Shown here piece by piece: positions 17,052 to 26,752 of a DNA stretch of 64,000 nucleotides. Origin of the DNA: Halomonas salipaludis (GTDB lineage: Bacteria > Pseudomonadota > Gammaproteobacteria > Pseudomonadales > Halomonadaceae). Numbering within the stretch: the stretch's first letter is position 1; each line of letters opens with the position of its first letter. The notes below the pieces were generated by a model, which had not been told where the DNA came from, made no database searches, and saw only the letters and a list, made by a program, of their open reading frames with translations. Position numbers and translations under genes: made by a program. The DNA is taken from positions 424,401-488,400 of the forward strand of contig NZ_NSKB01000006.1 of NCBI RefSeq assembly GCF_002286975.1, read 5' to 3'.

Positions 17052-19692
17052 CGACCTACACGAATCGCTGCGTGATAACGTCCGCGTGCTGGGCGACAGC
17101 CTGGGGCGCACCATTGCCGACGACCAGGGCAGTGCCTTCGTCGACAAGATCGAGACCATTCGCGGCTTTGCCAAGCGCGGCCGTCAGGGCGACCAGCCCA
17201 GCCGCCGCGAGCTGATCGAGTTCCTGCGCAAGCTGCCCGACCGCGACCTACTGCCGGTGACTCGCGCCTTCAACCAGTTCCTCAACCTGGCCAATATCGC
17301 CGAGCAGCACTACCGTGCCCGCTATCGCCGCGTCGAGGACTACAAGCCGGGCTCACAGCCGGTGCTCGGCGAACTGCTGCGTCGCGCCCAGTCCGAGGGG
17401 CATGCGCCGCGGACGCTGGTCGAGACGCTGGCCGGAATGCGCGTCGAGCTGGTGCTCACCGCCCATCCCACCGAGGTGATCCGGCGCACCCTGATCCAGA
17501 AGTACGATGCCATCGACGACTGCCTGTCGGTGATCGAGTCGGCGAGTGACTATCCCGAGCAGTCGAGCCGCGCCCATGGCCGCCTCGAGGAGCTGATCAG
17601 TCAGGCCTGGCACACCGACGAGATCCGCCACGAGCGGCCGACGCCGGTGGACGAGGCCAAGTGGGGCTTTGCGGTGATCGAGAACTCGCTGTGGCAGGCG
17701 GTGCCGGATTTCCACCGCGACCTCGATAGCCTGCTACTCGAGACCGCCGGCGAGCGCCTGCCGCTGGATGCCGCACCGCTGCGCTTCGCCTCGTGGATGG
17801 GCGGCGACCGCGACGGCAATCCAAACGTCACCGCCAAGGTCACCCGCGAGGTACTGCTGTTGGGGCGCTGGATGGCCGCCGATCTCTATCTGCGCGACCT
17901 CGAGCAGCTCAAAGCCGAGCTGTCGATGTGGAAGGCCAACAGTGCCCTCAAGGCCGAGGTCGGCGACGAGGCCGAGCCCTATCGGGCGCTGCTCAAGCGC
18001 CTGACGGCGCGGGTCGAGGCGACCCGTGACTGGGCCAAGGCGTGCCTCGACGGGCGCAGCCACGAGGGCGGGCCGATCATCGAGACCCGCGATCAGCTCT
18101 ACGCACCGCTGCTGGCTTGCTACCGCTCGCTGTGCGACGTCGGCCTCGACACCATCGCCAATGGCACCCTGCTGGATACCCTGCGCCGGGTGGCGGTGTT
18201 CGGCGTCACCTTGACCAAGCTCGACGTGCGCCAGGAAGCGAGCCGCCATAGGCAGGTCTTCGAGGAGCTCACCGACTTTCTCGAGCTGGGCCACTACCGC
18301 GAGTGGGACGAGCAGCAGCGCCAGGACTTCCTGCTCACCGAGTTGGAATCGCGGCGGCCGCTGATCCCGCGCCGCTGGGAGTGCTCCACCGAGACCCGCG
18401 AGGTGATCGATACCTTCCGCGTCATCGCCCGCGAGCAGCGCGAAGCGCTGGGCACCTACATCATCTCGATGGCCGCGCAGCCCTCCGACGTGCTGGCCGT
18501 GGCGCTATTGATGCAGGAGGTCGGCGGCGACGTGCGGCTGCCCATCGCGCCGCTGTTCGAAACCCTCGATGACCTCAATCGTGCCGGCAATGTGATCGAT
18601 CGGCTGCTGGCGCTACCCGGCTATCGGCGCCTAGTGGGGGATAGCCAGGAGGTGATGATCGGCTACTCCGATTCGGCCAAGGATGCCGGTCAGCTGGCTG
18701 CTGCCTGGGCCCAGTATCGTGCCCAGGAGACCCTGGTCGAGGTGTGTGAGCAGCACGGCGTGGATCTGACCCTGTTCCACGGCCGCGGCGGCACCGTCGG
18801 TCGTGGCGGCGGCCCGGCCCACGCGGCGATCCTTTCCCAGCCGCCGGGCTCGGTGAACGGTAGCCTGCGGGTCACCGAGCAGGGCGAGATGATCCGTTTC
18901 AAGTTCGGCCAGCCGGAGATCGCGCTGCGCTCGATGGAGATCTACGCCTGTGCGGTGCTCGAGGCGACCCTGCTGCCGCCGCCGGCGCCCAAGCCCCACT
19001 GGCGCGAGGAGATGGACCGCTTGGCCGAGATCGCTCACCGCGGCTATGTCGGGGTGGTGCGCGAGGATCCCGACTTCGTGCCCTATTTCCGCGCGGTGAC
19101 ACCGGAGGGCGCGCTGGGGCGGTTGCCGCTGGGTTCACGCCCCACCAAGCGGCGCCAGGATGGTGGCGTCGAGACGCTGCGTGCGATCCCCTGGATCTTC
19201 GCCTGGACCCAGACCCGTCTGATGCTGCCGGCCTGGCTGGGCAGCGGCGATGCCTTCATCACTCGGCTGGAAGAGGAGGGCGGCCTCGAGCGGCTACGCG
19301 AGATGCGCCGCGAATGGCCATTCTTCGGCACCTACCTCGACATGCTCGAGATGCTGCTGGCCAAGGGCGATGTCGAGATCACTGCCTACTACGAGCGACG
19401 CCTGGTCGACGAACCGGCGCTGCTGGCGCTGGGCATGAACCTGCGCGAGCGCTTCACTCGGCTGCAGGGCGTGCTGCTGGAGATCCTCGATCAGCAAGCG
19501 CTGCTCGAGAACACCCCGCTGATCCGTCAGGCGATCGAGGTGCGCAATCCCTACATCGACCCGCTGCATGGCCTGCAGGCCGAGCTGCTGCAGCGCAACC
19601 GCGACGCCGACGGCGCGATCAGCCCCGAACTGTCGCGGGCGCTGATGGTGACCATGGCGGGGATCGCCGCCGGGCTGCGCAATACCGGCTAG
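17044..19692 (+). CDS. ppc: Phosphoenolpyruvate carboxylase
   Basis: PEP carboxylase makes oxaloacetate from PEP and bicarbonate to replenish the TCA cycle. The 882-residue protein has the catalytic His141 in VLTAHPTEVIRRT, the Arg/Lys region GYSDSAKDAGQLAA and the glycine loop FHGRGGTVGRGGGP. It ends with the conserved NTG. I use the ATG at 17044, eight bases inside the mazG end; an ATG at 17017 would add nine residues. Length and motifs are normal for bacterial Ppc. Confidence 0.96.
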   Translation: MSDDLHESLRDNVRVLGDSLGRTIADDQGSAFVDKIETIRGFAKRGRQGDQPSRRELIEFLRKLPDRDLLPVTRAFNQFLNLANIAEQHYRARYRRVEDYKPGSQPVLGELLRRAQSEGHAPRTLVETLAGMRVELVLTAHPTEVIRRTLIQKYDAIDDCLSVIESASDYPEQSSRAHGRLEELISQAWHTDEIRHERPTPVDEAKWGFAVIENSLWQAVPDFHRDLDSLLLETAGERLPLDAAPLRFASWMGGDRDGNPNVTAKVTREVLLLGRWMAADLYLRDLEQLKAELSMWKANSALKAEVGDEAEPYRALLKRLTARVEATRDWAKACLDGRSHEGGPIIETRDQLYAPLLACYRSLCDVGLDTIANGTLLDTLRRVAVFGVTLTKLDVRQEASRHRQVFEELTDFLELGHYREWDEQQRQDFLLTELESRRPLIPRRWECSTETREVIDTFRVIAREQREALGTYIISMAAQPSDVLAVALLMQEVGGDVRLPIAPLFETLDDLNRAGNVIDRLLALPGYRRLVGDSQEVMIGYSDSAKDAGQLAAAWAQYRAQETLVEVCEQHGVDLTLFHGRGGTVGRGGGPAHAAILSQPPGSVNGSLRVTEQGEMIRFKFGQPEIALRSMEIYACAVLEATLLPPPAPKPHWREEMDRLAEIAHRGYVGVVREDPDFVPYFRAVTPEGALGRLPLGSRPTKRRQDGGVETLRAIPWIFAWTQTRLMLPAWLGSGDAFITRLEEEGGLERLREMRREWPFFGTYLDMLEMLLAKGDVEITAYYERRLVDEPALLALGMNLRERFTRLQGVLLEILDQQALLENTPLIRQAIEVRNPYIDPLHGLQAELLQRNRDADGAISPELSRALMVTMAGIAAGLRNTG

Positions 19693-19725
19693 GCCAGCGT
19701 CGCACCTGAGCCTGGTGTGGTCAGC

Positions 19726-20328
19726 TCACAGCTCGTGGCCCAGCACCACCTGGCAAATGTCGGCAAACGAGCGCGCTTCTGGCAGTAACGTCATATCGAG
19801 TTTCAGGGCACGGCCGATATCCGCCGCCGACACCAGTCCACGCAGCCGCGGCGTTTGATCTCGGTCGCCCTGGGTCACCAGCAGGTACTGGTCGCCGGAG
19901 GCCCGCAGGGTCTCGAGCAGTTGGCCGAGGCTTAGTCGCTCCAGTTGCGCCAGCGCCATGGCGTGCAGGGCCTCGCAGGGCGTCTGTACCATGCCCGCGG
20001 TGACTTCGCTCCTGGGAATGTCGCGCTGCTGCATGGCAATGGTGATGCGGCGACCGCCGATGAGCTCGCGGCGGGTCACGAGACCGCTCAGGCGGCCATG
20101 CTCATCGGTCACCAGCAGCTGCTGGGCCTGGTGCTGCTGCATGCTGGCATGCGCCTCGTCAATGGCGGCATCATGCGCGATGGTCGGCAGCTCGACCCGG
20201 GATAGATCGAGCATGATGTCGATGGCGGGGCTATCCCATGACAGATGCGCTGGCCCATCGGGGCGTTCGATGACGGGATGTTGCTGCAGGTGGCTCAAGG
20301 TGCGTGGTGCATGGAGTGACAGGGACAT
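19726..20328 (-). CDS. CBS-domain protein
   Basis: The 200-residue soluble protein consists of a 45-residue leader and a pair of CBS motifs, at roughly residues 48-105 (AHASMQQHQAQQLLVTDEHG, then LVTRREL) and 115-180 (LLETLRASGDQYLLVTQGD, then LRGLVSAADIGRAL). CBS pairs usually bind adenine nucleotides. No enzymatic or transport domain is attached, so its partner is unknown. It is transcribed divergently from the two-component system, and both promoters lie in the 136-base spacer. The function cannot be given beyond nucleotide-responsive regulation. Confidence 0.8.
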   Translation of the reverse strand: MSLSLHAPRTLSHLQQHPVIERPDGPAHLSWDSPAIDIMLDLSRVELPTIAHDAAIDEAHASMQQHQAQQLLVTDEHGRLSGLVTRRELIGGRRITIAMQQRDIPRSEVTAGMVQTPCEALHAMALAQLERLSLGQLLETLRASGDQYLLVTQGDRDQTPRLRGLVSAADIGRALKLDMTLLPEARSFADICQVVLGHEL

Positions 20329-20402
20329 GGCAAAGACTCTCGCTTACTTGGCTATGACAGGGCGAGGTGGCACCTCGCTAAGCACTACCCTGGCAGTCTT
20401 GG

Positions 20403-20419
20403 CTTAAGGAAGACTTAAC
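20403..20419 (+). promoter_or_regulatory. PmrA/QseB-type direct-repeat box
   Basis: Two hexamers, CTTAAG (20403-20408) and CTTAAC (20414-20419), are separated by five bases. This matches the PmrA/BasR half-site pattern of two YTTAA repeats with an 11-base period. The box lies 46 bases before the response-regulator start, consistent with autoregulation. It is also upstream of the divergent CBS gene. Confidence 0.6.
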
Positions 20420-20464
20420 ATCGGCGCGGCCGATCTCCTGCAACGCTCGATAGGGAACGGCGGG

Positions 20465-21124
20465 ATGCGAATACTGTTGGTAGAAGATGATCCATCGCTG
20501 GGCGAGGGCATGCGCGTTGCCCTGCATCGGGAGGGCTATACCGTCGACTGGTTGCGCAATGGCAGTGACGCGCTGGCGGCACTCGATAGCGATGCATTCT
20601 CGGCGCTGATCCTCGACCTGGGCTTGCCCGACATGGATGGACTCGAGGTGCTGGCGCTACTGCGCCGCCGTCATACCCTGCCAGTGGTCGTGCTCACCGC
20701 CCGTGATGCCCTGGTCGACCGACTGCGAGGCCTGGACGGCGGGGCCGACGACTATGTGCTCAAGCCGTTCGATCTCGCCGAGCTGTTGGCCAGGCTGCGC
20801 GTCGTGACACGGCGCGGCGAGGGGCGTCGTTGTGCCCAGTTGCAGCTCGGCGCGCTGGTGATCGACGAGGCGCGGCATGCCGTCACCTGGCAGGGCCAAG
20901 CGATCAGCCTGGGGCGTCGCGAGTTCGCCTTGCTGCTGGAGCTGGCACGCCATGCTGGACAGGTGATTCCCCGTTCACGGCTGGAGAGCCTGCTGTATGG
21001 CTGGGATGAAGACGTCGAATCGAACGCCCTCGAGGTGCATGTCCACCACTTGCGCAAGAAACTCGATAGGTCCTTGATCGTGACCCTGCGTGGCATCGGC
21101 TACCGTCTGGAGGTACCGGCCTGA
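20465..21124 (+). CDS. qseB: OmpR-family response regulator (QseB/PmrA type)
   Basis: The 219-residue protein has a receiver domain with the acidic pocket VEDD, phospho-acceptor Asp51 in LILDLGLPDMDG, and the conserved Lys in VLKPFD. A winged-helix DNA-binding domain (about 124-217) contains LGRREFALLLELA and the recognition region SNALEVHVHHLRKKL. The sequence is of the QseB/PmrA/TctD subgroup. It overlaps the sensor kinase gene by one base. The PmrA-like direct repeat upstream supports autoregulation. The input signal is not evident; the QseB name denotes the subgroup, not proven function. Confidence 0.88.
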   Translation: MRILLVEDDPSLGEGMRVALHREGYTVDWLRNGSDALAALDSDAFSALILDLGLPDMDGLEVLALLRRRHTLPVVVLTARDALVDRLRGLDGGADDYVLKPFDLAELLARLRVVTRRGEGRRCAQLQLGALVIDEARHAVTWQGQAISLGRREFALLLELARHAGQVIPRSRLESLLYGWDEDVESNALEVHVHHLRKKLDRSLIVTLRGIGYRLEVPA

Positions 21125-22536
21125 TGCGTTCGATCCGCCGCTATCTGATCGTCACGCTGACACTGGTGCTTGCCGTCGCCACGCTGATCATCATCGCCGT
21201 CATCTATCGGGTCACCCATCACAAGGCCGAGGATGTCCTCGACGTCCAGCTCAGTCTGCAGGGCCGCATCGTCGCGTCACTACTGGCCCCGGGTACTCCG
21301 GAGCAGGAGTATGCGCGCATTGCGCGTCATCTCGATCAGCCGGGGCATCCCTCGCGCTGGTTCGGTGATGCTGCGAGTCCGCAAGCGGGGCAGGCGTCTC
21401 CGCAGGCGAGCATCGCCCAGCGTTTCCATGCCGACGAGCGCATGCTTACCCTGGGCTTCTGGGAGGCCGACGGTACGCCCTGGCTGATGGGGGCCGAGTG
21501 GAACGATGCCGGGCCTTTTCCGGCGCCCGAACAGCAGGGCTATCGCTGGGAAACCTACGCTGGCGAACGTTGGCGTGTGTTCAGCTTGATTCTCGACGAC
21601 CAGCGTCGCTGGCTGAGTATCGGTCTGCGCGAGCGTTTCCATGACGATCTGGCGCGTCAGCTGGCGATGGGCAATCTGCTACCACTGCTGATCGCCCTGC
21701 CGGCGCTGCTGCTGCTGGTGGGGTTGGTGATACACCAGGGGTTGCGTCCACTGCTGAGCCTGTCGCGGCAGGTCGCCGGGCGTAACGAGCGCGAGCTTGG
21801 CCGCATTCGATTGGCGGTGCCGCGCGAACTGCGGCCGCTTCGCGATGCCTTGAACGACTTCATGGCCAGGCTCGAGGATGCCTTGGCCCGTGAGCGGCGC
21901 TTCAGCGCCGATGCCGCGCATGAGCTGCGCACGCCGTTGGCGGCACTGAAAGTGCATCTCGACAACGCCATGGCAGGTGAGCGGGATGCTCTGCCTCGCG
22001 CCTATGCCAGCATCGAGCGCTTGCAGCGGGTCGTCGAGCAGCTGCTGACGCTGGTGCGCCTCGACCAGGAGAGCGAGACCAGCGCCGAGCGGGTCAACTT
22101 GCTGGCAGTGACCCAGACGCTGGCGGCAGAGATGTGGCCCCAGGCCAGGGCTCGCCAACAGTTGTTGAGCATCGCCACCGATGACGCGGTCTGGGTCGAG
22201 GGCAATGCCACCGAGCTGGGCATGCTGATCCGTAACCTGCTCGATAACGCGCTGCGCTATTCACCCCACGGCGGCTGGGTAGAGGTCTCGATGGGCGACG
22301 ACGACGCGGCGTGGCTGGTGGTGCGCGACAGTGGGCCGGGCATCGACGCGACGCTGCTGGCCTCGGTCACCGAGCGGTTTCGTCGCGGTAGCAACCGCGA
22401 CATCGAGGGTAGCGGGCTGGGCCTGTCGATCGCCCTGCAAGTGGCCCGCCGCCAGCAGTTGACGCTGCAGCTGACAAACGCTTCTACGGGTGGCCTGGAA
22501 GCCTGGCTGCGCTGGCCTCAATCAGCGGCATCGTAG
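21124..22536 (+). CDS. qseC: Sensor histidine kinase (QseC/PmrB type)
   Basis: This 470-residue membrane kinase is the partner of the preceding regulator. It has helices near residues 7-29 and 186-206 bounding a periplasmic domain of about 155 residues, then HAMP. The HisKA box is FSADAAHELRTPLAALK, and the ATPase boxes are NLLDNALRYSPHGG, DSGPGID and GSGLGLSIAL. The periplasmic domain is typical of QseC-like sensors but gives no ligand. Its 3' end overlaps the convergent panE gene by 19 bases. Confidence 0.88.
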   Translation: MRSIRRYLIVTLTLVLAVATLIIIAVIYRVTHHKAEDVLDVQLSLQGRIVASLLAPGTPEQEYARIARHLDQPGHPSRWFGDAASPQAGQASPQASIAQRFHADERMLTLGFWEADGTPWLMGAEWNDAGPFPAPEQQGYRWETYAGERWRVFSLILDDQRRWLSIGLRERFHDDLARQLAMGNLLPLLIALPALLLLVGLVIHQGLRPLLSLSRQVAGRNERELGRIRLAVPRELRPLRDALNDFMARLEDALARERRFSADAAHELRTPLAALKVHLDNAMAGERDALPRAYASIERLQRVVEQLLTLVRLDQESETSAERVNLLAVTQTLAAEMWPQARARQQLLSIATDDAVWVEGNATELGMLIRNLLDNALRYSPHGGWVEVSMGDDDAAWLVVRDSGPGIDATLLASVTERFRRGSNRDIEGSGLGLSIALQVARRQQLTLQLTNASTGGLEAWLRWPQSAAS

Positions 22537-23396
22537 AGAGCGCTCAGCTGCGGTGCCGCGAGAGCGTGGCGCCGGGCGGCGGCGAGCAGCGGGCCGAGGA
22601 TTGCCTCGCGCTCGGTGGGCCGGCCGGCGAGCACGTCCTGCAGCATCGAGGCGCGGTTGTTGGCGGTGCCCTCGATGACCCGCCACACCCGGGCTCGCCA
22701 GCCCTCCGCAGGCGGCGCAATACCCTCGGCCTTCATGACCAGCACCAGTTCATCGATGAGCGCCTCGACCAGCGGCCGAAACGGCCGGTCGCGGAGCTGG
22801 CCGTTGCGGATCCGCCAGCGCGCCACCAGCGGATTGATGGCGGCGTTGACGGCCAGCTTGTGCCATAGCCGGGTATCGATATCGCCGACGGCCCGGCAGT
22901 GCAGGCCGGCGTGGCTGAGCAGCGCGGCCAGCTGCTCGGCAAGGTCGGCATGCTCGCCGTCGAGGTGGCCGAGGAAGGTCTCGCCGTGGCCGGCATGTAC
23001 CACGCCGCCCTCGCTGACATAGGCGCCCTCGCTGGTGGTGGCGCAGAGTACCGGGCCGCCCCAGCGCTGGGTCAAGGTTCGCTGCACGCCATAGCCGTTC
23101 TGCCACAGCACCAGCGGTGTATCGGGGGCGAGCTTCGCTGCAAGGCTATCCAGCGCGGCTTGGGCATCGTAGGCCTTGGTGGTGAGGTGCAGGGTGCCGC
23201 GAAACGGCGCACCCAGGCTGGCTGGCGTGGCACCGGGCAACCGCCGCGCGAGTGTGTGACCCTCGGGGCTGGTCAGCGTCAGCTCAGCGGGTGGTGCGCG
23301 GCGCCCGAGCAGGGTCACCGGCGCCACGCCAGCGAGGCGCACGGCCAGCAGCCGGCCGATGGCGCCGGAGCCGACGATCAGCTGTGGCGATGTCAC
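22518..23396 (-). CDS. panE: 2-dehydropantoate 2-reductase
   Basis: PanE reduces ketopantoate to pantoate with NADPH in pantothenate synthesis. The 292-residue protein begins with the Rossmann motif VGSGAIGRLLAVRLA and has TKAYDAQAALD (catalytic Lys), LVLWQNGYG, and the C-terminal LWHKLAVNAAINPL helix with the conserved Lys and Asn. The start is a GTG at 23396 that overlaps the topB stop by four bases, so the pair is probably co-translated. The link to topB has no obvious functional meaning. Confidence 0.9.
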   Translation of the reverse strand: MTSPQLIVGSGAIGRLLAVRLAGVAPVTLLGRRAPPAELTLTSPEGHTLARRLPGATPASLGAPFRGTLHLTTKAYDAQAALDSLAAKLAPDTPLVLWQNGYGVQRTLTQRWGGPVLCATTSEGAYVSEGGVVHAGHGETFLGHLDGEHADLAEQLAALLSHAGLHCRAVGDIDTRLWHKLAVNAAINPLVARWRIRNGQLRDRPFRPLVEALIDELVLVMKAEGIAPPAEGWRARVWRVIEGTANNRASMLQDVLAGRPTEREAILGPLLAAARRHALAAPQLSALYDAAD

Positions 23397-25342
23397 TGGC
23401 GGCCACCGCTGGCCTTGCTGCTGCGACGCCGGCGGGTCTTGCCAGCGGCGGCGTTGCTGCCGCGGCGCCGCGCCGCGGGCTTGCGGCCGCCACGCCGCGG
23501 CGCTGGCGCCTCGATGCCCTGGGCACTGCCCAGCGCCTGGCGCATGCGCTCGGCGTCGGCGGCGTCGAGCAGGCTACGCAGGTCGCCGAGCAGCGCGTCG
23601 AGGAACGCCTGTTCGCTATCATCGGCCTCGGCGATGCGGCTCAGCCGCTGCTCCCATAGCGCGGTGCGCTCGGGGCGCGTGGCCGGGTCGGGCAGCGAGG
23701 CGATCAGCGCGTGGCCGGTGCGGCTGGCGCGCAGGGCACTCTTGACGCGTACCAGGTAGCCGCGCTCGAGCAGCGTCTCGATGATGCCGGCGCGGGTCGC
23801 TTCGGTCCCCAGGCCGTCCGACTCGCGCAGCGTGCGCTTGACGTCCGGGTCGTCGACGTAGCGGCCGATGTTCATCATCGCCTTGATCAGGCTGGCATCA
23901 TTGAAGGGCTCCGGCGGACGCGTCTCGCGATCCTCGACCGCGGCGGCGGTGACCCGCGCCGGCTCGCCGCGCACCAGCGTGGGCAGCGGCGGGGGCTCGT
24001 CGCGGGTGGTGAACAGCGGTTTCCAGCCGGCCACCAGCACCTCGCTGCCGCTGGCTGCAAAGCGCTCGCCGAGCACCTCGAAGCAGGCCTTGACCTCGCG
24101 GGTCTCGAGGTGGGCGTGGAACTGCGCCAGCACGTTGCGCACCACCAGCCGGTAGATATTGGCCTCTGGCGCCGAGAGTCTTGCCATATCGGGTATCTTG
24201 CCGGTGGGCGCCAGGGCGTGGTGGGCGCCCACCTTGGCATCGTCGAAGGCCCGGCCGCGGCGCGTGAAATCGGCGCCGCGGCACCACTCGGCCAGCGTCG
24301 CATCGACCTGTCCCAGCGTTGGCAGCGCGCTGGCCAGCGACGCATGGTGGCCGCGCGGCAGATAGCGGCAGTCCGAGCGCGGGTAGGTGATCAGGGTATG
24401 CCGCTCGTAGAGTGCCTGGCAGGTGTCCAGTACCTGCTTGGCCGAGTACTTGTAGCGCCGTGCGGCATCCACCTGCAGCGCCGACAGCGAGTAGGGCAGC
24501 GGCGGCGCCTGGCGCTTGTCGCGGCTGTCGAGTTCGCTGAGCCGGCCTTCGGCGCCGGGTAGCCGGACGGCCAGTGCGGCGGCCGGCGCGCGGGCCAGCA
24601 GCCGGCCCTGGTCGTCGAGGGGGTGCTGCTCGCCGGGTTGCCACCAGGCGCGGACCTGGCCGTGGGCGACGGCGAAGTCGGCCCATAGCACGTGGAAGGG
24701 GCGCGGTGTGAAGTCGGCGATCTCGCGGTCGCGGCGTACCACCAGGCCGAGCACCGGAGTCTGTACCCGGCCCACCGAGAGCACGCCGTCGTGGCCGGCC
24801 TGGCGCCCGGTCAGGGTCCAGGCGCGGGTCAGATTGATGCCGTACAGCCAGTCGGCCCGGGCGCGGGTCTCCGCGGCACGGTAGAGTGGCTGGTAGCGGG
24901 CGTTGTCCTCGAGTCGGCCGAGGGCCTTGGCCACCGCGGGGCGGTTGAGGTCGCTGATCAGCAGGCGCTTGACCGGCCCGCGCCAGCGCAGGTGCTCGAT
25001 CACTTCCTGGACCAGCAGCTGGCCTTCGCGATCCGGGTCGCCGGCGTGGACCACCTCGCTGGATGCCTTGAGCAGGCGGCGAATCACTGCCAGTTGGCCG
25101 CGTGCCTTGGGGCGCGGCATCAGCTGCCAGGGCGACGGCACGATCGGCAGGTGGTCGAGCCGCCACTGCTTGTAGCGTGGGTCGTAGGCGTCGGGCGGGG
25201 CCTGCTCGAGCAGATGGCCGAAACACCAGGTGACGGTGGTATCGCCGACCTCGATGCTACCCTCGACGCTGCGGCGCTTGCCGGGCAGGGCGTCGGCGAT
25301 GGCCCTGGCCAGGCTGGGCTTTTCGGCGATGATCAGGCGCAT
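23393..25342 (-). CDS. topB: DNA topoisomerase III
   Basis: This type IA topoisomerase decatenates DNA and resolves recombination intermediates. The 649-residue protein starts MRLIIAEKPSLARAIADALPG, with the Toprim Glu, and has the acidic HAGDPDREGQLL motif. The active-site Tyr is in LITYPRSDCRYLP, and SVGRVQTPVLGLV is the type IA signature. A strongly basic tail (Arg/Lys-rich, the last 35 residues) replaces zinc fingers. The frame extends further upstream to about 25918, but that part overlaps the divergent kinase gene and is not conserved, so I use the ATG at 25342. Confidence 0.95.
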   Translation of the reverse strand: MRLIIAEKPSLARAIADALPGKRRSVEGSIEVGDTTVTWCFGHLLEQAPPDAYDPRYKQWRLDHLPIVPSPWQLMPRPKARGQLAVIRRLLKASSEVVHAGDPDREGQLLVQEVIEHLRWRGPVKRLLISDLNRPAVAKALGRLEDNARYQPLYRAAETRARADWLYGINLTRAWTLTGRQAGHDGVLSVGRVQTPVLGLVVRRDREIADFTPRPFHVLWADFAVAHGQVRAWWQPGEQHPLDDQGRLLARAPAAALAVRLPGAEGRLSELDSRDKRQAPPLPYSLSALQVDAARRYKYSAKQVLDTCQALYERHTLITYPRSDCRYLPRGHHASLASALPTLGQVDATLAEWCRGADFTRRGRAFDDAKVGAHHALAPTGKIPDMARLSAPEANIYRLVVRNVLAQFHAHLETREVKACFEVLGERFAASGSEVLVAGWKPLFTTRDEPPPLPTLVRGEPARVTAAAVEDRETRPPEPFNDASLIKAMMNIGRYVDDPDVKRTLRESDGLGTEATRAGIIETLLERGYLVRVKSALRASRTGHALIASLPDPATRPERTALWEQRLSRIAEADDSEQAFLDALLGDLRSLLDAADAERMRQALGSAQGIEAPAPRRGGRKPAARRRGSNAAAGKTRRRRSSKASGGRQ

Positions 25343-25439
25343 GGCTGTCTCGTCATCTGTGGTGGTGGATATTCTTCCAGTATCGCGGCGGTCTCGCCAG
25401 GTGTACTGTTTCTGATAAATGTATAGGGTTTGTATCGAT

Positions 25440-26726
25440 ATGCGCGAGCGCGGACGGACACGACGCCTACTGGGCCTGGGAGCACGCACCGGCGGCGCCA
25501 TGCTCAAGAGCCGGATGGGCGGCAACAGCGACTGGCGGGCGCTGGGCGAGGCGCTGTTCGTCGGACTCTCGGAGCTCAAGGGGCCGGCCATGAAGCTGGC
25601 CCAGATCATCTCGCAGTGGGACGACCTGCTGCCGCCGGACCTGGCCGACGAGCTGGCGCGCCTGCAGCGCCAGGCCGAGCCGATGCCCTGGGCGCAGATC
25701 CGTGCCACCCTGGTCGAGCAGTACGGCGACCTGGAGGCACACTTCCGTGAGGTCGAGGAACAGCCCTTTGCCAGTGCCTCCATGGGCCAGGTGCACCGTG
25801 CGGTGACCCACTCAGGGGAGACCCTGGTGCTCAAGGTGCAGTATCCGGGGCTGGTCGACGTGCTGGAGAGCGACCTGGCCCAGGTGCGCCGCATCATGCG
25901 CCTGGGGCGCTGGTTCAAGGTCCCCCAGGCGCGTCTCGATGCGCTGTTCGAGGAACTTGCCGAGAGCCTGCGCGGTGAGCTCGACTACCGCGCCGAGGCC
26001 GCGGCCCTGGCGCGCTATCGGCAGCGCTATGCCGACCACCGACGGATCGTGATACCCGCCCCGGCGCTGGACTACTGCGGCGCGCGAGTGTTGGCCATGT
26101 ACTACGTGCCGGGCACCCCGCTGCGCGACCTGGAGCAGGCCGAGCCGGCAACGCGCCAGCAGATCGCCGAGGCGTTGGCCGACTGGCTCACCGAGGAGCT
26201 GTTTCGCTTCGGCGAACTGCACGCCGACCCCCACGCCGGCAATTTTGCCTGCGACGACCAGGGGCGGCTGGTGATCTACGACCTGGGCGCGGTGATCGCG
26301 GTGCCTGAGACGCGCCTGGCGCAGCTGATCGAGCTGCTCGAGTCGACCCTGCTGGGGGATCCCCTGGCGATGGATGCCGCGCTGCTCAAGATGGGCGGGC
26401 GCCAGGGCGAGGGCGCGCCGCTGGCGCTGTATCGCGAGGCCGCCGAGGCGGTGGCGCCGCTGTTCGCCCCCGGCGAACAGGATTTCGGCGATGTGCGCGT
26501 GCATCGTCGTCTGCGCGAGCTGAGCCCGCGGGTGTGGGCGGCGATGGATCGCCTGCAGCCGCCGGCCGATACCCTGCTGTTGTCGCGGGCGCTCAACGGC
26601 CACTACTGGAATCTGGTGCGGCTCGGCGCGCGCCTCGACATGCAGGCGCGTAGCCAGCCGCTGTTGGAGTGGGCGCGCCGACGCCGTGTCGGAGGTGAGT
26701 CCCAGCCCACCGGCGTGCTAGACTAG
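25440..26726 (+). CDS. AarF/UbiB/COQ8-family atypical kinase
   Basis: The 428-residue protein belongs to the ABC1/ADCK family linked to ubiquinone synthesis and lipid-related functions. Visible motifs are the KxGQ-type element (KLAQ in LKGPAMKLAQIISQWDDLLP), the nucleotide loop SASMGQVHRA, the Lys in VLKVQYPG, the Glu in ELDYRAEA, the catalytic HADPHAGNF and the DFG-like YDLGAV. It lacks the C-terminal membrane helices of E. coli UbiB and is closer to the COQ8/ADCK3 type. The ATG at 25419 would add seven residues; neither start has a clear ribosome site. The Gly-to-Ala change in KxGQ is noteworthy. Confidence 0.85.
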   Translation: MRERGRTRRLLGLGARTGGAMLKSRMGGNSDWRALGEALFVGLSELKGPAMKLAQIISQWDDLLPPDLADELARLQRQAEPMPWAQIRATLVEQYGDLEAHFREVEEQPFASASMGQVHRAVTHSGETLVLKVQYPGLVDVLESDLAQVRRIMRLGRWFKVPQARLDALFEELAESLRGELDYRAEAAALARYRQRYADHRRIVIPAPALDYCGARVLAMYYVPGTPLRDLEQAEPATRQQIAEALADWLTEELFRFGELHADPHAGNFACDDQGRLVIYDLGAVIAVPETRLAQLIELLESTLLGDPLAMDAALLKMGGRQGEGAPLALYREAAEAVAPLFAPGEQDFGDVRVHRRLRELSPRVWAAMDRLQPPADTLLLSRALNGHYWNLVRLGARLDMQARSQPLLEWARRRRVGGESQPTGVLD

Positions 26727-26752
26727 CGCGATTTTTTTCGGCGGAGATGGCG

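Noticed and set aside
25343..25918. N-terminal extension of topB
   Set aside because: It would overlap the divergent kinase gene, and topoisomerase III proteins start at the conserved MRLIIAEKPS sequence at 25342.
26731..26737. Run of seven T residues after the AarF-like kinase gene
   Set aside because: No stem precedes it, so it does not form a terminator.
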